A stretch of DNA of 64,000 nt from Dyadobacter pollutisoli (GTDB lineage: Bacteria > Bacteroidota > Bacteroidia > Cytophagales > Spirosomataceae): contig NZ_CP112998.1 of NCBI RefSeq assembly GCF_026625565.1, positions 6,608,501-6,672,500 of the forward strand, written 5' to 3'. The notes under the pieces were generated by a model. That model had not been told where the DNA came from and did no database searches. It was given only the letters and a program-made list of their open reading frames with translations. Positions 44,950 to 53,229 of the stretch are shown here, one piece after another; position 1 is the stretch's first letter, and each line of letters starts with the position of its first letter. The position numbers and the translations under genes were made by a program.

Positions 44950-46362
44950 CTACAACAGCGCGTTGAGATATTTCTTTGTTTTTTCATCGTCAAAACTACC
45001 TAAATAGCTTTCTGTGGTCGAAATCGAGGTGTGACCAAGCGACTGGCTGATAAATGCCAAGGGGGCTTCGGACTGTAGAAGGATCGTGGCAAAGGAATGC
45101 CTGGCACTATATGTATTCACATTTCCCTGTATCTTAAGAGTCTCTGCAATTTTCCGCATATACTGATTGGTCACTTTTATCACCTGTTTGATTACGCGTC
45201 CTTGTCGATCTGCAGTCATTCCTTCATTTAAAAACGGAAAGACATAGTTCCTGGGATTTTTATCGGGACTTGCCCATCGATTTATGATCTCCAAGCTTTG
45301 AGGGAAAAGTGCAACTTTTATTTTGGTTTGGTTGCTCTTGCGTGTTCTAGCTGTTTTCTGACGCACAAATGAAAGCCTATCGCCTTCAACATCTTCCCAT
45401 TTCAGTCGACAAATATCATTCATGTTCATTCCGTTGCATAAATATGAAAACAGCCAGAGATCTAGACTTCTCTGTTCCATGCCGACGGAGGGCTTATATG
45501 CCATAAACTTCAGAATATCTTCCTTCTTCAAAGCCTTTTTGGTGTTGGAACCTGCGGGAATGACGTAACGATTTTTTCCAAATGGATAAGATGCGCGGTC
45601 GACAATGCCTTGTTCAATGGCATCATTATATACAGAGCGCATATGCCGGCAGTAAATCCCGACGGTTGTTAGGCTTGCGGGAGAAGCGCTTCCAATCGCA
45701 CTTCTAGAAACACTTCCGGATTGTAGCATCCATTTTTCATATTTTATTAGAAAGGCAGGCGTAATATCCTTGAAAAATATGGTGTTGTCTGGCTGGACTA
45801 CTGTTTTACGTGCAGTCGGCACTCGGTCGAAGAGCTCGTTCCATTGTTGGTTACTCAATGATTTAACAAACCTGAGAAGTGAACTTGCAGTAGAGAGATA
45901 ATTAGATGCATTGCCCATTCTGCCATCGCTTTCCATTCGGGAAGCTTTGTCTTTAAGTGCTGCGATTATATCGTTGACATCTTTGGTGCTCTTAATTTTT
46001 ATTTCTCGCGAGCCCTGAGCACCTATTGAATAGGCGAATCTTTCAAAGCTGAAATCATCACCCAGATTGCCAATAATGGTTTGTGCCTTGGATAAGTAGC
46101 TTGGCGTTTCCTTGCCGGTATATTCTTCATGATAAAAGTTTCCAAAAAGCATGTTCCAAAGTCGCCTCCTGCCATCATTTTTTACCTGACCTGGTAGACC
46201 GGATTTATGCTTTTTTAAGAATGTCCAATCGTCCTCTGATAACTTGACCCCGGTCGTAAACAAACGCTGCTTCCCGTCAAAACAGACCAGCCATTTTACA
46301 ATACCTTCACCCTCTTTCGACGCCCTTTTATCAAGGAATAAATTAACGGTTACTGAGCTCAT
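44950..46362 (-). CDS. Tyrosine recombinase (integrase) of the element
   Basis: A 470-residue phage-type integrase. There is an N-terminal arm-binding region, a SAM-like core-binding domain (about 105-250) and a catalytic domain with Arg421 (SARHSFAT), His444 (SLGHTSISTT) and the nucleophile Tyr453 (ESYLG). The first catalytic arginine expected near YLCNGMNMNDI is not seen, a feature reported for IntDOT-like Bacteroidota integrases. It starts 170 bp from attR and would join the 45-bp tRNA sequence. Confidence 0.93.
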   Translation of the reverse strand: MSSVTVNLFLDKRASKEGEGIVKWLVCFDGKQRLFTTGVKLSEDDWTFLKKHKSGLPGQVKNDGRRRLWNMLFGNFYHEEYTGKETPSYLSKAQTIIGNLGDDFSFERFAYSIGAQGSREIKIKSTKDVNDIIAALKDKASRMESDGRMGNASNYLSTASSLLRFVKSLSNQQWNELFDRVPTARKTVVQPDNTIFFKDITPAFLIKYEKWMLQSGSVSRSAIGSASPASLTTVGIYCRHMRSVYNDAIEQGIVDRASYPFGKNRYVIPAGSNTKKALKKEDILKFMAYKPSVGMEQRSLDLWLFSYLCNGMNMNDICRLKWEDVEGDRLSFVRQKTARTRKSNQTKIKVALFPQSLEIINRWASPDKNPRNYVFPFLNEGMTADRQGRVIKQVIKVTNQYMRKIAETLKIQGNVNTYSARHSFATILLQSEAPLAFISQSLGHTSISTTESYLGSFDDEKTKKYLNALL

Positions 46363-46532
46363 GATTTGTTGTCATTTGGTGCAGGTTGCAATAGAACTTG
46401 CAATACAAATTTAAAAAACAACCGAAAACAAAACCAAATGCTCATCAAAATAAAATTTATAACTATCTGATTATTAGCATGTTTAAAAAATATCGAAAAG
46501 AATTAAATAACTATGAAAAGGCCATTTTACAC

Positions 46533-46577
46533 GACTACGGATCAGGAGGTTTGGGGTTCGAATCCCTACGTGACCAC
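46533..46577 (+). repeat. attR: 45-bp direct repeat at the right element end
   Basis: Identical to 33863-33907. It contains the original chromosomal 3' half of tRNA-Arg and cannot make a tRNA because the 5' half is absent. Confidence 0.95.
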
Positions 46578-46584
46578 AACTAAG

Positions 46585-46612
46585 GCGCCTTTCGCAAGAT
46601 AGGCGCTTTTTT
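46585..46612 (+). terminator. Original tRNA-Arg terminator, displaced beyond attR
   Basis: Stem gcgcct/aggcgc (46585-46590 with 46601-46606), extendable by three weak pairs, runs into six Ts. It directly follows attR and presumably ended the tRNA-Arg transcript before integration. Confidence 0.75.
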
Positions 46613-46685
46613 GTTGTGGCCTAAGCACCTGATACGGATAAGAAGATTTTACATAGATTTGTATCTCATTGGCACCACTAGCAGT

Positions 46686-47198
46686 ATGGACATTACAGCG
46701 TATCCAACGTTTCAAACTGGAAATCAAGAGTTTAGCTTTTTTAGCGTTGGACACTTAGGAGAAATTGAGTTGCGGATGCGCATTACGTTAATGGACGCTG
46801 AAACCAGATTTTATAACATCGGATTTGGTGTTTGGGACACTTGGAAAAGAGACATTGATGATAAAGCCACGATTAGAAACGGTGACACAGACCGTATTTT
46901 AGCAACAGTCGGGCAAAAAGCGTTGGAATTTCTAAGACAGAACCCGCGTGCGAACATCGCCGCAACGGGGTCAGTTTTACCAGGTGAGCTAGCTTTGAGG
47001 ACCCGGAAATACCAGATGGGCATTAATGCATATTACAATGAGTTAACTGAATTTTGTAATGTATATGGGTTTAAAGCAAATAAGGTGGATGGAATGATAA
47101 TCGGCGATTGGCCGGATTGGAACGGAGAGTGGGTTCCTTTTAAGCAAGGCACCAATTATGATGCATTTTTGTTAAATTTGAAAAGGTTTGTACTCTAA
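46686..47198 (+). CDS. DUF6934-like protein
   Basis: A 170-residue cytoplasmic protein starting at the ATG at 46686 (MDITAYPTFQTG). The pattern YNIGFGVWDT... IDDKATIRNGDTDRILATVGQKALEFL... NIAATGS... RKYQMGINAYYNEL matches the DUF6934 family as I recall it; function is unknown. A 51-residue gene follows after 20 bp. Such two-gene units with a tiny second protein recall toxin-antitoxin arrangements, but that is inference. It is the first gene outside attR. Confidence 0.72.
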   Translation: MDITAYPTFQTGNQEFSFFSVGHLGEIELRMRITLMDAETRFYNIGFGVWDTWKRDIDDKATIRNGDTDRILATVGQKALEFLRQNPRANIAATGSVLPGELALRTRKYQMGINAYYNELTEFCNVYGFKANKVDGMIIGDWPDWNGEWVPFKQGTNYDAFLLNLKRFVL

Positions 47199-47218
47199 TC
47201 TAAGATTAAAGGGAAAAT

Positions 47219-47374
47219 ATGGCTACCGAAAATCCAAAGACGGCAAAAGAGAAAAGTCAGAAAGCTTTGCAGCCTACGGCGGTAACTTCAGAGCAATCGA
47301 CTTTTGACCGCAAGGCAGAAGAAATGAAAGCTTTTCTGAAAAGAAACCCTGTTCCAAAAGAATTTCTGAATTGA
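47219..47374 (+). CDS. Small protein, partner of the DUF6934-like gene
   Basis: A 51-residue, charged protein (MATENPKTAKEKSQKA... FLKRNPVPKEFLN) beginning 20 bp after the DUF6934-like stop. The N-terminal half is predicted disordered and the C-terminal half helical (FDRKAEEMKAFLKR). The spacing and the coding-like composition support a real gene. Function is unknown. Confidence 0.55.
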   Translation: MATENPKTAKEKSQKALQPTAVTSEQSTFDRKAEEMKAFLKRNPVPKEFLN

Positions 47375-47443
47375 CCTTGCCCGGATCACCATTGTTATCA
47401 TAGCTTCGGTGTTCCAGGCCATCTAACAACAAGGGGCGACTAC

Positions 47444-47863
47444 CTACCTCCCAATCAACCGCTCCAACCGCCCCATCATCTCATCCTTCTCCCTCAACAT
47501 CCGCTCATACAATGCAATCTTCTCCTCGTGAAGCTGCATCAATTTATCAATCGGATTATTATGATAAGTTTCAACTGAATTTGCGACAAATGATCCGCTG
47601 TGAAAGGTATTGGAAATAATATTCATAGCTTTCTCCTCATCAAAATTCCGAATCGCCTCAGCCGGGATTTTGAGAATGGCCGAAACCTGCTCCAATAGAT
47701 TAGAATCGATCTTTTCCTTCTGTTCGAGTAATGATATCTTCTGCTGGTTCCAGTCTTCGCCGAGCTCGAACGCAAGGAAATCTTGCTTTATACCGAGCAT
47801 TTCTCGAAATCTTTTCAAGTTCCGGCCTTCGTGGATCTTGGGGTTGGAGGTAGTGGGTGTCAT
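47444..47863 (-). CDS. Helix-turn-helix protein with C-terminal coiled coil
   Basis: A 139-residue XRE-type regulator starting MTPTTSNPKI at 47863; an upstream frame to 47956 overlaps the lipoprotein's downstream region and is not needed. The HTH lies at about 14-70 (NLKRFREMLGIKQDFLAFELGEDWNQQKISLLEQKEKID). The tail (KIALYERMLREKDEMMGRLERLI) is a short coiled coil. It follows the lipoprotein gene by about 110 bp. A decayed copy of its C-terminal coding end lies at 50795-50935. Confidence 0.82.
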   Translation of the reverse strand: MTPTTSNPKIHEGRNLKRFREMLGIKQDFLAFELGEDWNQQKISLLEQKEKIDSNLLEQVSAILKIPAEAIRNFDEEKAMNIISNTFHSGSFVANSVETYHNNPIDKLMQLHEEKIALYERMLREKDEMMGRLERLIGR

Positions 47864-47971
47864 GTGGAAAGCGATTTTTTGAAAAGGCAATTTATATAAA
47901 TCCGCCGGGAAGTTTCCGGATAATTTACGGGCTTTGCGATGTAAGTTACCGGGCATTGCCCGTATCTGCCT

Positions 47972-49309
47972 TTATTGGATGGTGACGATCTGGCCTAGCT
48001 TCTCGCTGATTTGCTTTGGATTTTTGAGATCATTACCGACAATCGCGTAGACTTCGTACCTACCCTGGGGAACTGATGCCGGAATTGGAAATTGACTGAA
48101 TGTGGGTCCCCAACAAAGTACGGTCTCCCGTGAACCGGTACTTGGCAATATGTATTCCTGCCCTGTCTCCAAGTTCCTGATGCGGAGTGATACCTTCGTA
48201 GTTTCACTACCATATCCATAAACAATATCAGCAACGATATTCTCGCTTTTGAGAAGAATATTGGTCGATTCATAAAAATAACATACACCTGATTTCAGCA
48301 GCGACGGCCGGGATAGGATCCTCAGAAGTGGTTGCTTCTCAGCTGCCATGAAATTGAAATTCGCGTAGGGTGGATACGGATAGGATAGCGGCTGGTATTC
48401 TTTTGAATCTATAAAAATCTTCGCACGATAGTTACCGGGTTTGATGTTGTCAGGCATATTTAAAACCAGGGTATTGAAATCCTTTCTGACCAGTGCTATT
48501 TTAACGGCACTTACAAAGTCATTTTCAAGTTGCAACTCGTACGTATGGTCCGGGGCCAGATTGAATCCCGATAAAGTATACAAAGGACTACCGGCTACGA
48601 AAAACCCACCAACGTAATCAATTTCGGGTTTTCCATGCTTGACTTTAATGAGTCCGGGCCGATCCAGCACCTTACCTGCCCACCGGATTGTCACGTCAAA
48701 TACATCCGCAGGAGTTGTTTTGGGAATGTCGATCCTAATCATGCCAGGTGCGGAATCATCGCTCACGAACATAGCAGATATAATTTCAAACATTTCACCC
48801 GAACGCTTGCTTTTCATGTTCACAATCGGGAAATAGTGCAACTTGCCGTTTTGATCTACAAAGGGAACACTACCAATATTCTCCATAGGTATCTGCATAT
48901 GAGTATCGCGCGTAATGGTTACCTCATATTGTGCTGTATCTCCTTTCACATCCAACGGAACCGCAGGAATAACACAGATCCCAAACGATTGATCTCCATA
49001 CTTTTCGCTACTTACGTCCAGGAAAAAGCCAGTGGATTCATACCGGATACCTTTGCTGACATCAGTTTCAAGATTAAAACCTTTATTCATTTTAATGGAC
49101 GGCAATATTATTTTGCCGTGCGCATAATCCAGAGGCAATCTGATAAATATGATCCTATCGGTGAAAGAAATATTTTCCTGGTCAACGCCTTCCACCTTGA
49201 ACTCCTGGAATGCAAAGGAAGCATCCTTGATAGCTGGCTGCGGATCCGACTTGTCTTTTTTACAGGAAAAAAGGGTTAGAAAAATGAATAGTAGGATCAG
49301 GTTTTTCAT
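47972..49309 (-). CDS. Surface lipoprotein, IPT/TIG-like
   Basis: A 445-residue lipoprotein (lipobox TLFSC, Cys16, then KKDKSD). The remainder is beta-rich and repetitive in fold, with a central region (about 215-330, SPLYTLSGFNLAPDHTYELQLEND... GNYRAKIFIDS) resembling IPT/TIG or Ig-like domains of Bacteroidota lipoproteins. I cannot name a specific family or ligand. A small part of its sequence (49087-49138) recurs in the decayed copy at 51091-51145. Confidence 0.75.
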   Translation of the reverse strand: MKNLILLFIFLTLFSCKKDKSDPQPAIKDASFAFQEFKVEGVDQENISFTDRIIFIRLPLDYAHGKIILPSIKMNKGFNLETDVSKGIRYESTGFFLDVSSEKYGDQSFGICVIPAVPLDVKGDTAQYEVTITRDTHMQIPMENIGSVPFVDQNGKLHYFPIVNMKSKRSGEMFEIISAMFVSDDSAPGMIRIDIPKTTPADVFDVTIRWAGKVLDRPGLIKVKHGKPEIDYVGGFFVAGSPLYTLSGFNLAPDHTYELQLENDFVSAVKIALVRKDFNTLVLNMPDNIKPGNYRAKIFIDSKEYQPLSYPYPPYANFNFMAAEKQPLLRILSRPSLLKSGVCYFYESTNILLKSENIVADIVYGYGSETTKVSLRIRNLETGQEYILPSTGSRETVLCWGPTFSQFPIPASVPQGRYEVYAIVGNDLKNPKQISEKLGQIVTIQ

Positions 49310-49459
49310 AGCTGGATTTTTTGCAGCCTTGCAATGGAATCTTTCGATACATCAGCTGATGCAGAAGTCTTTCATTTTTTCAATGGCCTATTTTTAATCC
49401 AAATTAATCTTTTCGATTCAAAGGAGAAAAGAAATTAACAAATAGTTACAACGCGTTTA

Positions 49460-50083
49460 CTAGAAGTTATACCCAAAGTGCAAGCCCGGCTGCCCGAAGA
49501 AGAATCTTGACCATCTATCGTCAACCTGTTTAAACGAATCAGGCATTTTTGATTGATAGGGACGATGTGTTATTGCTATTGAAGGTTGGAAAAAAAACCT
49601 ATCCTTGAAAAGTTTAATGTGATAACCAATGGAATAAGTGTTAAAGATTTGAAAGCCATTGTCAATCTTATTACCCTTCTCATTTGCAAAGGTTTGAAAT
49701 GCAGGCATCACGTCAACCTGGGCAAAAAGTCCTTTCCATAAAAATCTGTAATAGGAAAGTGAAACTCCGTGTTCACGAATATAACCCGGAAACCCTTCTC
49801 CTTCTGCTTCAAATGACTTTCCATAAGGAATGCCAATGGGCCAGGCATATTTCCAAGTTTTAAATTCAAGTGAAATTACATCCTTTCCTGTAATGCGATA
49901 ACCTAAGTTCAGATAGACCATTTCAGGCTTATTATTATCAGGTACCAAATTAGCTAGCATAAATAAGGTACTGCCTACAAAAAACTTTCTATAAGTGCTG
50001 TCTTCTTTGGCATATTGAGCCTTAACTTGTAACGTGCTTGCCATCATTAAAATCAAGGCAAACCATAAAATCTTCTTTTGCAT
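49460..50083 (-). CDS. Exported outer-membrane-like protein
   Basis: A 207-residue protein starting at 50083 (MQKKILWFALILMMASTLQVKAQ, a signal peptide with cleavage after AQ). The mature part alternates aromatic and polar strands (VYLNLGYRI, ISLEFKTWKYAW, VSLSYYRFLWKG) and ends in FGYNF, as for small outer-membrane beta-barrels. The family is not recognised. It is 29 bp downstream of, and on the same strand as, a Crp/Fnr regulator 86 bp away. Confidence 0.7.
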   Translation of the reverse strand: MQKKILWFALILMMASTLQVKAQYAKEDSTYRKFFVGSTLFMLANLVPDNNKPEMVYLNLGYRITGKDVISLEFKTWKYAWPIGIPYGKSFEAEGEGFPGYIREHGVSLSYYRFLWKGLFAQVDVMPAFQTFANEKGNKIDNGFQIFNTYSIGYHIKLFKDRFFFQPSIAITHRPYQSKMPDSFKQVDDRWSRFFFGQPGLHFGYNF

Positions 50084-50168
50084 ATCAGTATCATTAGTTG
50101 TTGAACGATAATGCAAAGGTAGATTGGCGGAATGCCACAACTCGTTGACTTAAGTTAAGAAATGAACC

Positions 50169-50750
50169 CTACCACTTACTTTTCTCTGTAATCCTGGCTC
50201 TTAACCTGCTTAAAGATTCGGGTTTGATGCCTAAATAGCTCGCTAACTGATGCTGTGGTACACGTTGAATAAGGTCTGGTCGTGATTGCAATAAATTCAA
50301 GTATCGTTGTTCAGGGGAAGAGGTCTTAAACTCGTCAAAATTGATTTGCTGTTTAGCCAAAAGTTCTTCCGATAAAATTCGGCACATTGATTCAAATTTT
50401 GGGAATTTATTGAAAATCTCGACTTCCATTTCAGGAGTTGAAATGGTAATTATTGAGTCTTCAATACAAGATATGTAATATTCGGAAGGTGCTTTATTGA
50501 TAACACAAGGCGGTGTCAAGGCTTCCATTTCTGTATAGAATGCGGTTGTTTTTTCGACGCCGTCAATCATGTAATAACTCCGAATGCAACCTTTCAATAC
50601 AAAGTATGCTTCATTAGAATGTTGTCCTTCTCTTAAAAGAATGGTGCCTTTTTTGATTGTCCGAAAGGTGTTCAAAGAGATGATGATATTCTTTTCATCT
50701 TCTGTCAGCGAAATGTATTTTGATATAAAGTCAAATAGTAGGTCTTGCAT
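50169..50750 (-). CDS. Crp/Fnr family transcriptional regulator
   Basis: A 193-residue protein. The cyclic-nucleotide-binding fold spans about 10-120 (KGTILLREGQHSNEAYFVLKGCIRSYYMIDG). The C-terminal winged HTH (about 150-190, VPQHQLASYLGIKPESLSRLRARI) is typical of Bacteroidota Crp-like regulators. The ligand is unknown. The following outer-membrane-like gene is the probable target or partner. Confidence 0.88.
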   Translation of the reverse strand: MQDLLFDFISKYISLTEDEKNIIISLNTFRTIKKGTILLREGQHSNEAYFVLKGCIRSYYMIDGVEKTTAFYTEMEALTPPCVINKAPSEYYISCIEDSIITISTPEMEVEIFNKFPKFESMCRILSEELLAKQQINFDEFKTSSPEQRYLNLLQSRPDLIQRVPQHQLASYLGIKPESLSRLRARITEKSKW

Positions 50751-50794
50751 TTTCTGCTTTTCGTTATATGTACCAGGTAGTAAGCTTATCTACA

Positions 50795-51145
50795 ACCTAC
50801 CTATCCCCAATCAACCTTTCCAACCGCTCCATCATCTCATCCTTCTCCCTCAACATCCGTTCATACAATGCAATTTTTTCCTCGTGAAGCTGCATCAATT
50901 ATCAATCGGATTATTAGGTGCCAAATGAATTCCCGAAGAAAGCTTGTTCTTGAAATGTAATAAAAAGGCAATTTATGTAAATCCGTCGGGAAGTTTTCGG
51001 ATAATTTACGGGCGGCCCGCGTAGGGCGTTGCGCGTAAGTTACCGGGCATTGCCTGTATCTGCGTTTATTGGATAGTGACGATCTGGCCTGGTCATTTTA
51101 AATGGATGGCAATATTATTTTGCCGCGCGCATAATCCAGAGGCAA
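50795..51145 (-). pseudogene. Decayed duplicate of the HTH/lipoprotein gene pair
   Basis: Three blocks match the locus at 47.4-49.1 kb in the same order: 50795-50935 matches 47438-47567 (the C-terminal coding end of the HTH gene), 50962-51090 matches 47881-47998 (the region between the two genes and the lipoprotein end), and 51091-51145 matches 49087-49138 (part of the lipoprotein gene). The connecting sequence is deleted. The reading frames are broken, so no product is expected. Confidence 0.8.
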
Positions 51146-51212
51146 AAAGACGCAAGTATCAATTGCAAATTTCTATCTTCGTTCATTGACAAATCTAAAC
51201 AACGAACTATCT

Positions 51213-52403
51213 ATGAAACACTTCAAACGTTTAATGGCGACCGTCGCCCTCTCACTGGTAATGATCACAAGTTGCCAGAAAGACATTGAAAAGGAAAGCA
51301 CAGTAAGCCCCACAGAATTGCAAAATGCCCGGAACGCAGCGCGACTCTCCGCCGAATTGAAGGCGAAGTTGGATAAGGTGCGGGCATCATTGCCTGTTAG
51401 CGGCCAAAAAAATCAGCGTCAGAGCGCTGAGCTGGTATTGAAAACGCACCCGGAATATCGGAATATGATACTCAGGGCGTTGAACTTAGTGGAGACTCCG
51501 TGCAACGACAACACGGCCGTAACGCAATGGCTGGATCAGCAACTAGCTGACTGGAACAACGAAATCATTGGTTATGTGCTTGACTTTGCAATGCTGGATC
51601 TGCCAACCTATGACGCATTTGTCTTTGAAAACAGCTCTGCCAACCAGTATTTCGGAGTGAAGGGTGAGTACACCCAAAAGCTTACCAAAGCATTTAAGGA
51701 CATCAAACGATTCTGGGACATTCCGTCTGACGACATTATACTCGCAGCCATGCATGGCAACATGTTGCTTAACCGCGATAAAATAATCCGGACTTACGTA
51801 GCCGCATTCGGTGTCGACGCAGCGACCGCTGCTCAGCTTGCCGACATTGTGGTAGAACTGACCAACGAGATTCCGCAATACAGAAAGGGCGATCACCCTA
51901 TTTTTACATTCAATGCGTTCGCCTTGGAGGGTTTTGATTATCCGCCATTCGCCAACATTCCTGATAAGATCATCATGGGCGATGGAATTTTGGCAGCATT
52001 CACCGCAACCGGCTTTGGCGATGTGGCCCCTCAGGCAATACTCGCCCACGAATTCGGTCACCATATTCAATTTGAGCTGGATTTGTTCGGCGACCAGGAA
52101 AGTCCCGAAGCTACGCGTAGAACCGAATTGATGGCTGATGCCTACTCCGCATATTATTTGTCACATGCGAGAGGAGCTTCCATGCAATGGAAAAGGGTGA
52201 AATTGTTTATGCAGGTGTTTTTTAATATTGGCGATTGCTCATTTACGAGCGATGGTCACCACGGAACACCAACGCAAAGAATGGCTGCTGCTGAATTTGG
52301 TTACAGCGTTGCCAACAACGCTCAGAAACAAGGACATATACTGACCGCTCAACAATTTACCACCCTTTTTGAGGCACAATTGCCGACGATCGTTTTGCAA
52401 TAG
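51213..52403 (+). CDS. Lipoprotein with zinc metalloprotease motif
   Basis: A 396-residue lipoprotein starting MKHFKRLMAT at 51213 (lipobox MITSC, Cys21). The zinc motif HEFGH lies at 279-283 in LAHEFGHHIQFELD, and Glu305 in ELMADAYSAYYLSHARGA is the likely third ligand, followed by Asp309. This arrangement resembles neutral zinc metallopeptidases (YpfJ/DUF2268-like). It is probably a surface or periplasmic peptidase; the substrate is not known. A strong hairpin follows it. Confidence 0.82.
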   Translation: MKHFKRLMATVALSLVMITSCQKDIEKESTVSPTELQNARNAARLSAELKAKLDKVRASLPVSGQKNQRQSAELVLKTHPEYRNMILRALNLVETPCNDNTAVTQWLDQQLADWNNEIIGYVLDFAMLDLPTYDAFVFENSSANQYFGVKGEYTQKLTKAFKDIKRFWDIPSDDIILAAMHGNMLLNRDKIIRTYVAAFGVDAATAAQLADIVVELTNEIPQYRKGDHPIFTFNAFALEGFDYPPFANIPDKIIMGDGILAAFTATGFGDVAPQAILAHEFGHHIQFELDLFGDQESPEATRRTELMADAYSAYYLSHARGASMQWKRVKLFMQVFFNIGDCSFTSDGHHGTPTQRMAAAEFGYSVANNAQKQGHILTAQQFTTLFEAQLPTIVLQ

Positions 52404-52431
52404 CGCATTTCAATGTGGGAAATAATTAGGG

Positions 52432-52464
52432 AGGCCGTCTCATTGCACATTTGAGACGGCCTCT
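52432..52464 (+). terminator. Terminator downstream of the metalloprotease gene
   Basis: A perfect 12-bp stem (gaggccgtctca with tgagacggcctc) and a 9-base loop, 29 bp after the stop codon. The following T content is weak (tggctttggttt). Confidence 0.7.
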
Positions 52465-52637
52465 GGCTTTGGTTTGATTTAAACCCGATGGTGCCAGGGC
52501 CAATCCGTTAAGTAACCCGCCTTGAACATTAAATTCCGAGGTACACAAAAACCAGGTAGCGCCAGATCCTACGGCCAACATAAACTTCCATTATTGTCTA
52601 CTTAGTAATATTGGAAGTAATTACTTTTAATTGTAGT

Positions 52638-53153
52638 ATGATTATACGGAGGGCGCTTTTGATTGTTGCAATTTTATTCTTTTCCTTTTTTGCCATTTAC
52701 GGCAGCATGGGCGGAAATCAGTTTCTGGCATTTTTCCCGTTTTTGATGTCGATTATCGCGGGGTTGATCCTATACCAGAGCTTTGATCGCTGGGTACCTC
52801 AGACATCAATTGGCATAATAGGTTTTTTCATGGGAAGATTGCTCTTTATTGGCCTCCTATTGTATGTTGACTATGTAGTATCGTATTCGATTAGATCCAA
52901 CAAGATCCAGAAAGACGGTATCAGCACCTACGGAATTGCCACAGGGATTTCAAGCCGATATCTCAGGGGTAAGCGTGATTTTTACCGGCACTTTAGTTAT
53001 GTTGCCAATGGCCGGGTTTTGCAAAATAAAATCCGGTTTAGCTACGAGCTTAATCGGGGAGACACATTGTATCTGAAATATTCAAAAAGTAACCCATACG
53101 TAATTGAGTTTGAAGACAATAGTCAAAATCGCAAGCATGGTGTCGTGAAATAG
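52638..53153 (+). CDS. Hypothetical membrane protein, DUF3592-like
   Basis: A 171-residue protein starting MIIRRALLIV at 52638; an in-frame ATG at 52611 adds nine residues. Three hydrophobic segments (about 4-24, 30-48 and 60-85) are followed by a soluble domain (SSRYLRGKRDFYRHFSYVANG... FSYELNRGDTLYLKYSKSNP) similar in feel to DUF3592. Function is unknown. Confidence 0.6.
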   Translation: MIIRRALLIVAILFFSFFAIYGSMGGNQFLAFFPFLMSIIAGLILYQSFDRWVPQTSIGIIGFFMGRLLFIGLLLYVDYVVSYSIRSNKIQKDGISTYGIATGISSRYLRGKRDFYRHFSYVANGRVLQNKIRFSYELNRGDTLYLKYSKSNPYVIEFEDNSQNRKHGVVK

Positions 53154-53229
53154 CTGATTTTCCATAGATTTAGCAGTTTACAATTCAAAACCCGCTACAC
53201 ATTTAGCAACATTTAATTCTCCCAACACG

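Larger units (their letters stand above)
33863..46577. mobile_element. Integrative mobilizable element in tRNA-Arg (12.67 kb)
   Basis: Both ends are defined by a 45-bp perfect direct repeat of the tRNA-Arg 3' end. Inside are an integrase at the right end, an excisionase-like HTH protein, a helicase-like ATPase, a TOPRIM primase, MobC and a relaxase with a candidate oriT. There are no type IV secretion genes, so it could be mobilised by a helper but not transfer itself. Cargo lies in the left third (34.3-38.0 kb) and at 43.4-44.9 kb. An intact tRNA is kept at the left end. Confidence 0.92.

Noticed and set aside
46533..46577. A second tRNA-Arg gene
   Set aside because: Only the 3' 45 bases are present. 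The upstream bases do not supply an acceptor 5' strand or D-arm, so it is the attR remnant.
46398..46583. A 61-codon gene between the integrase and attR
   Set aside because: The frame runs through attR and the tRNA remnant, and its sequence is A+T-driven with no protein-like features.
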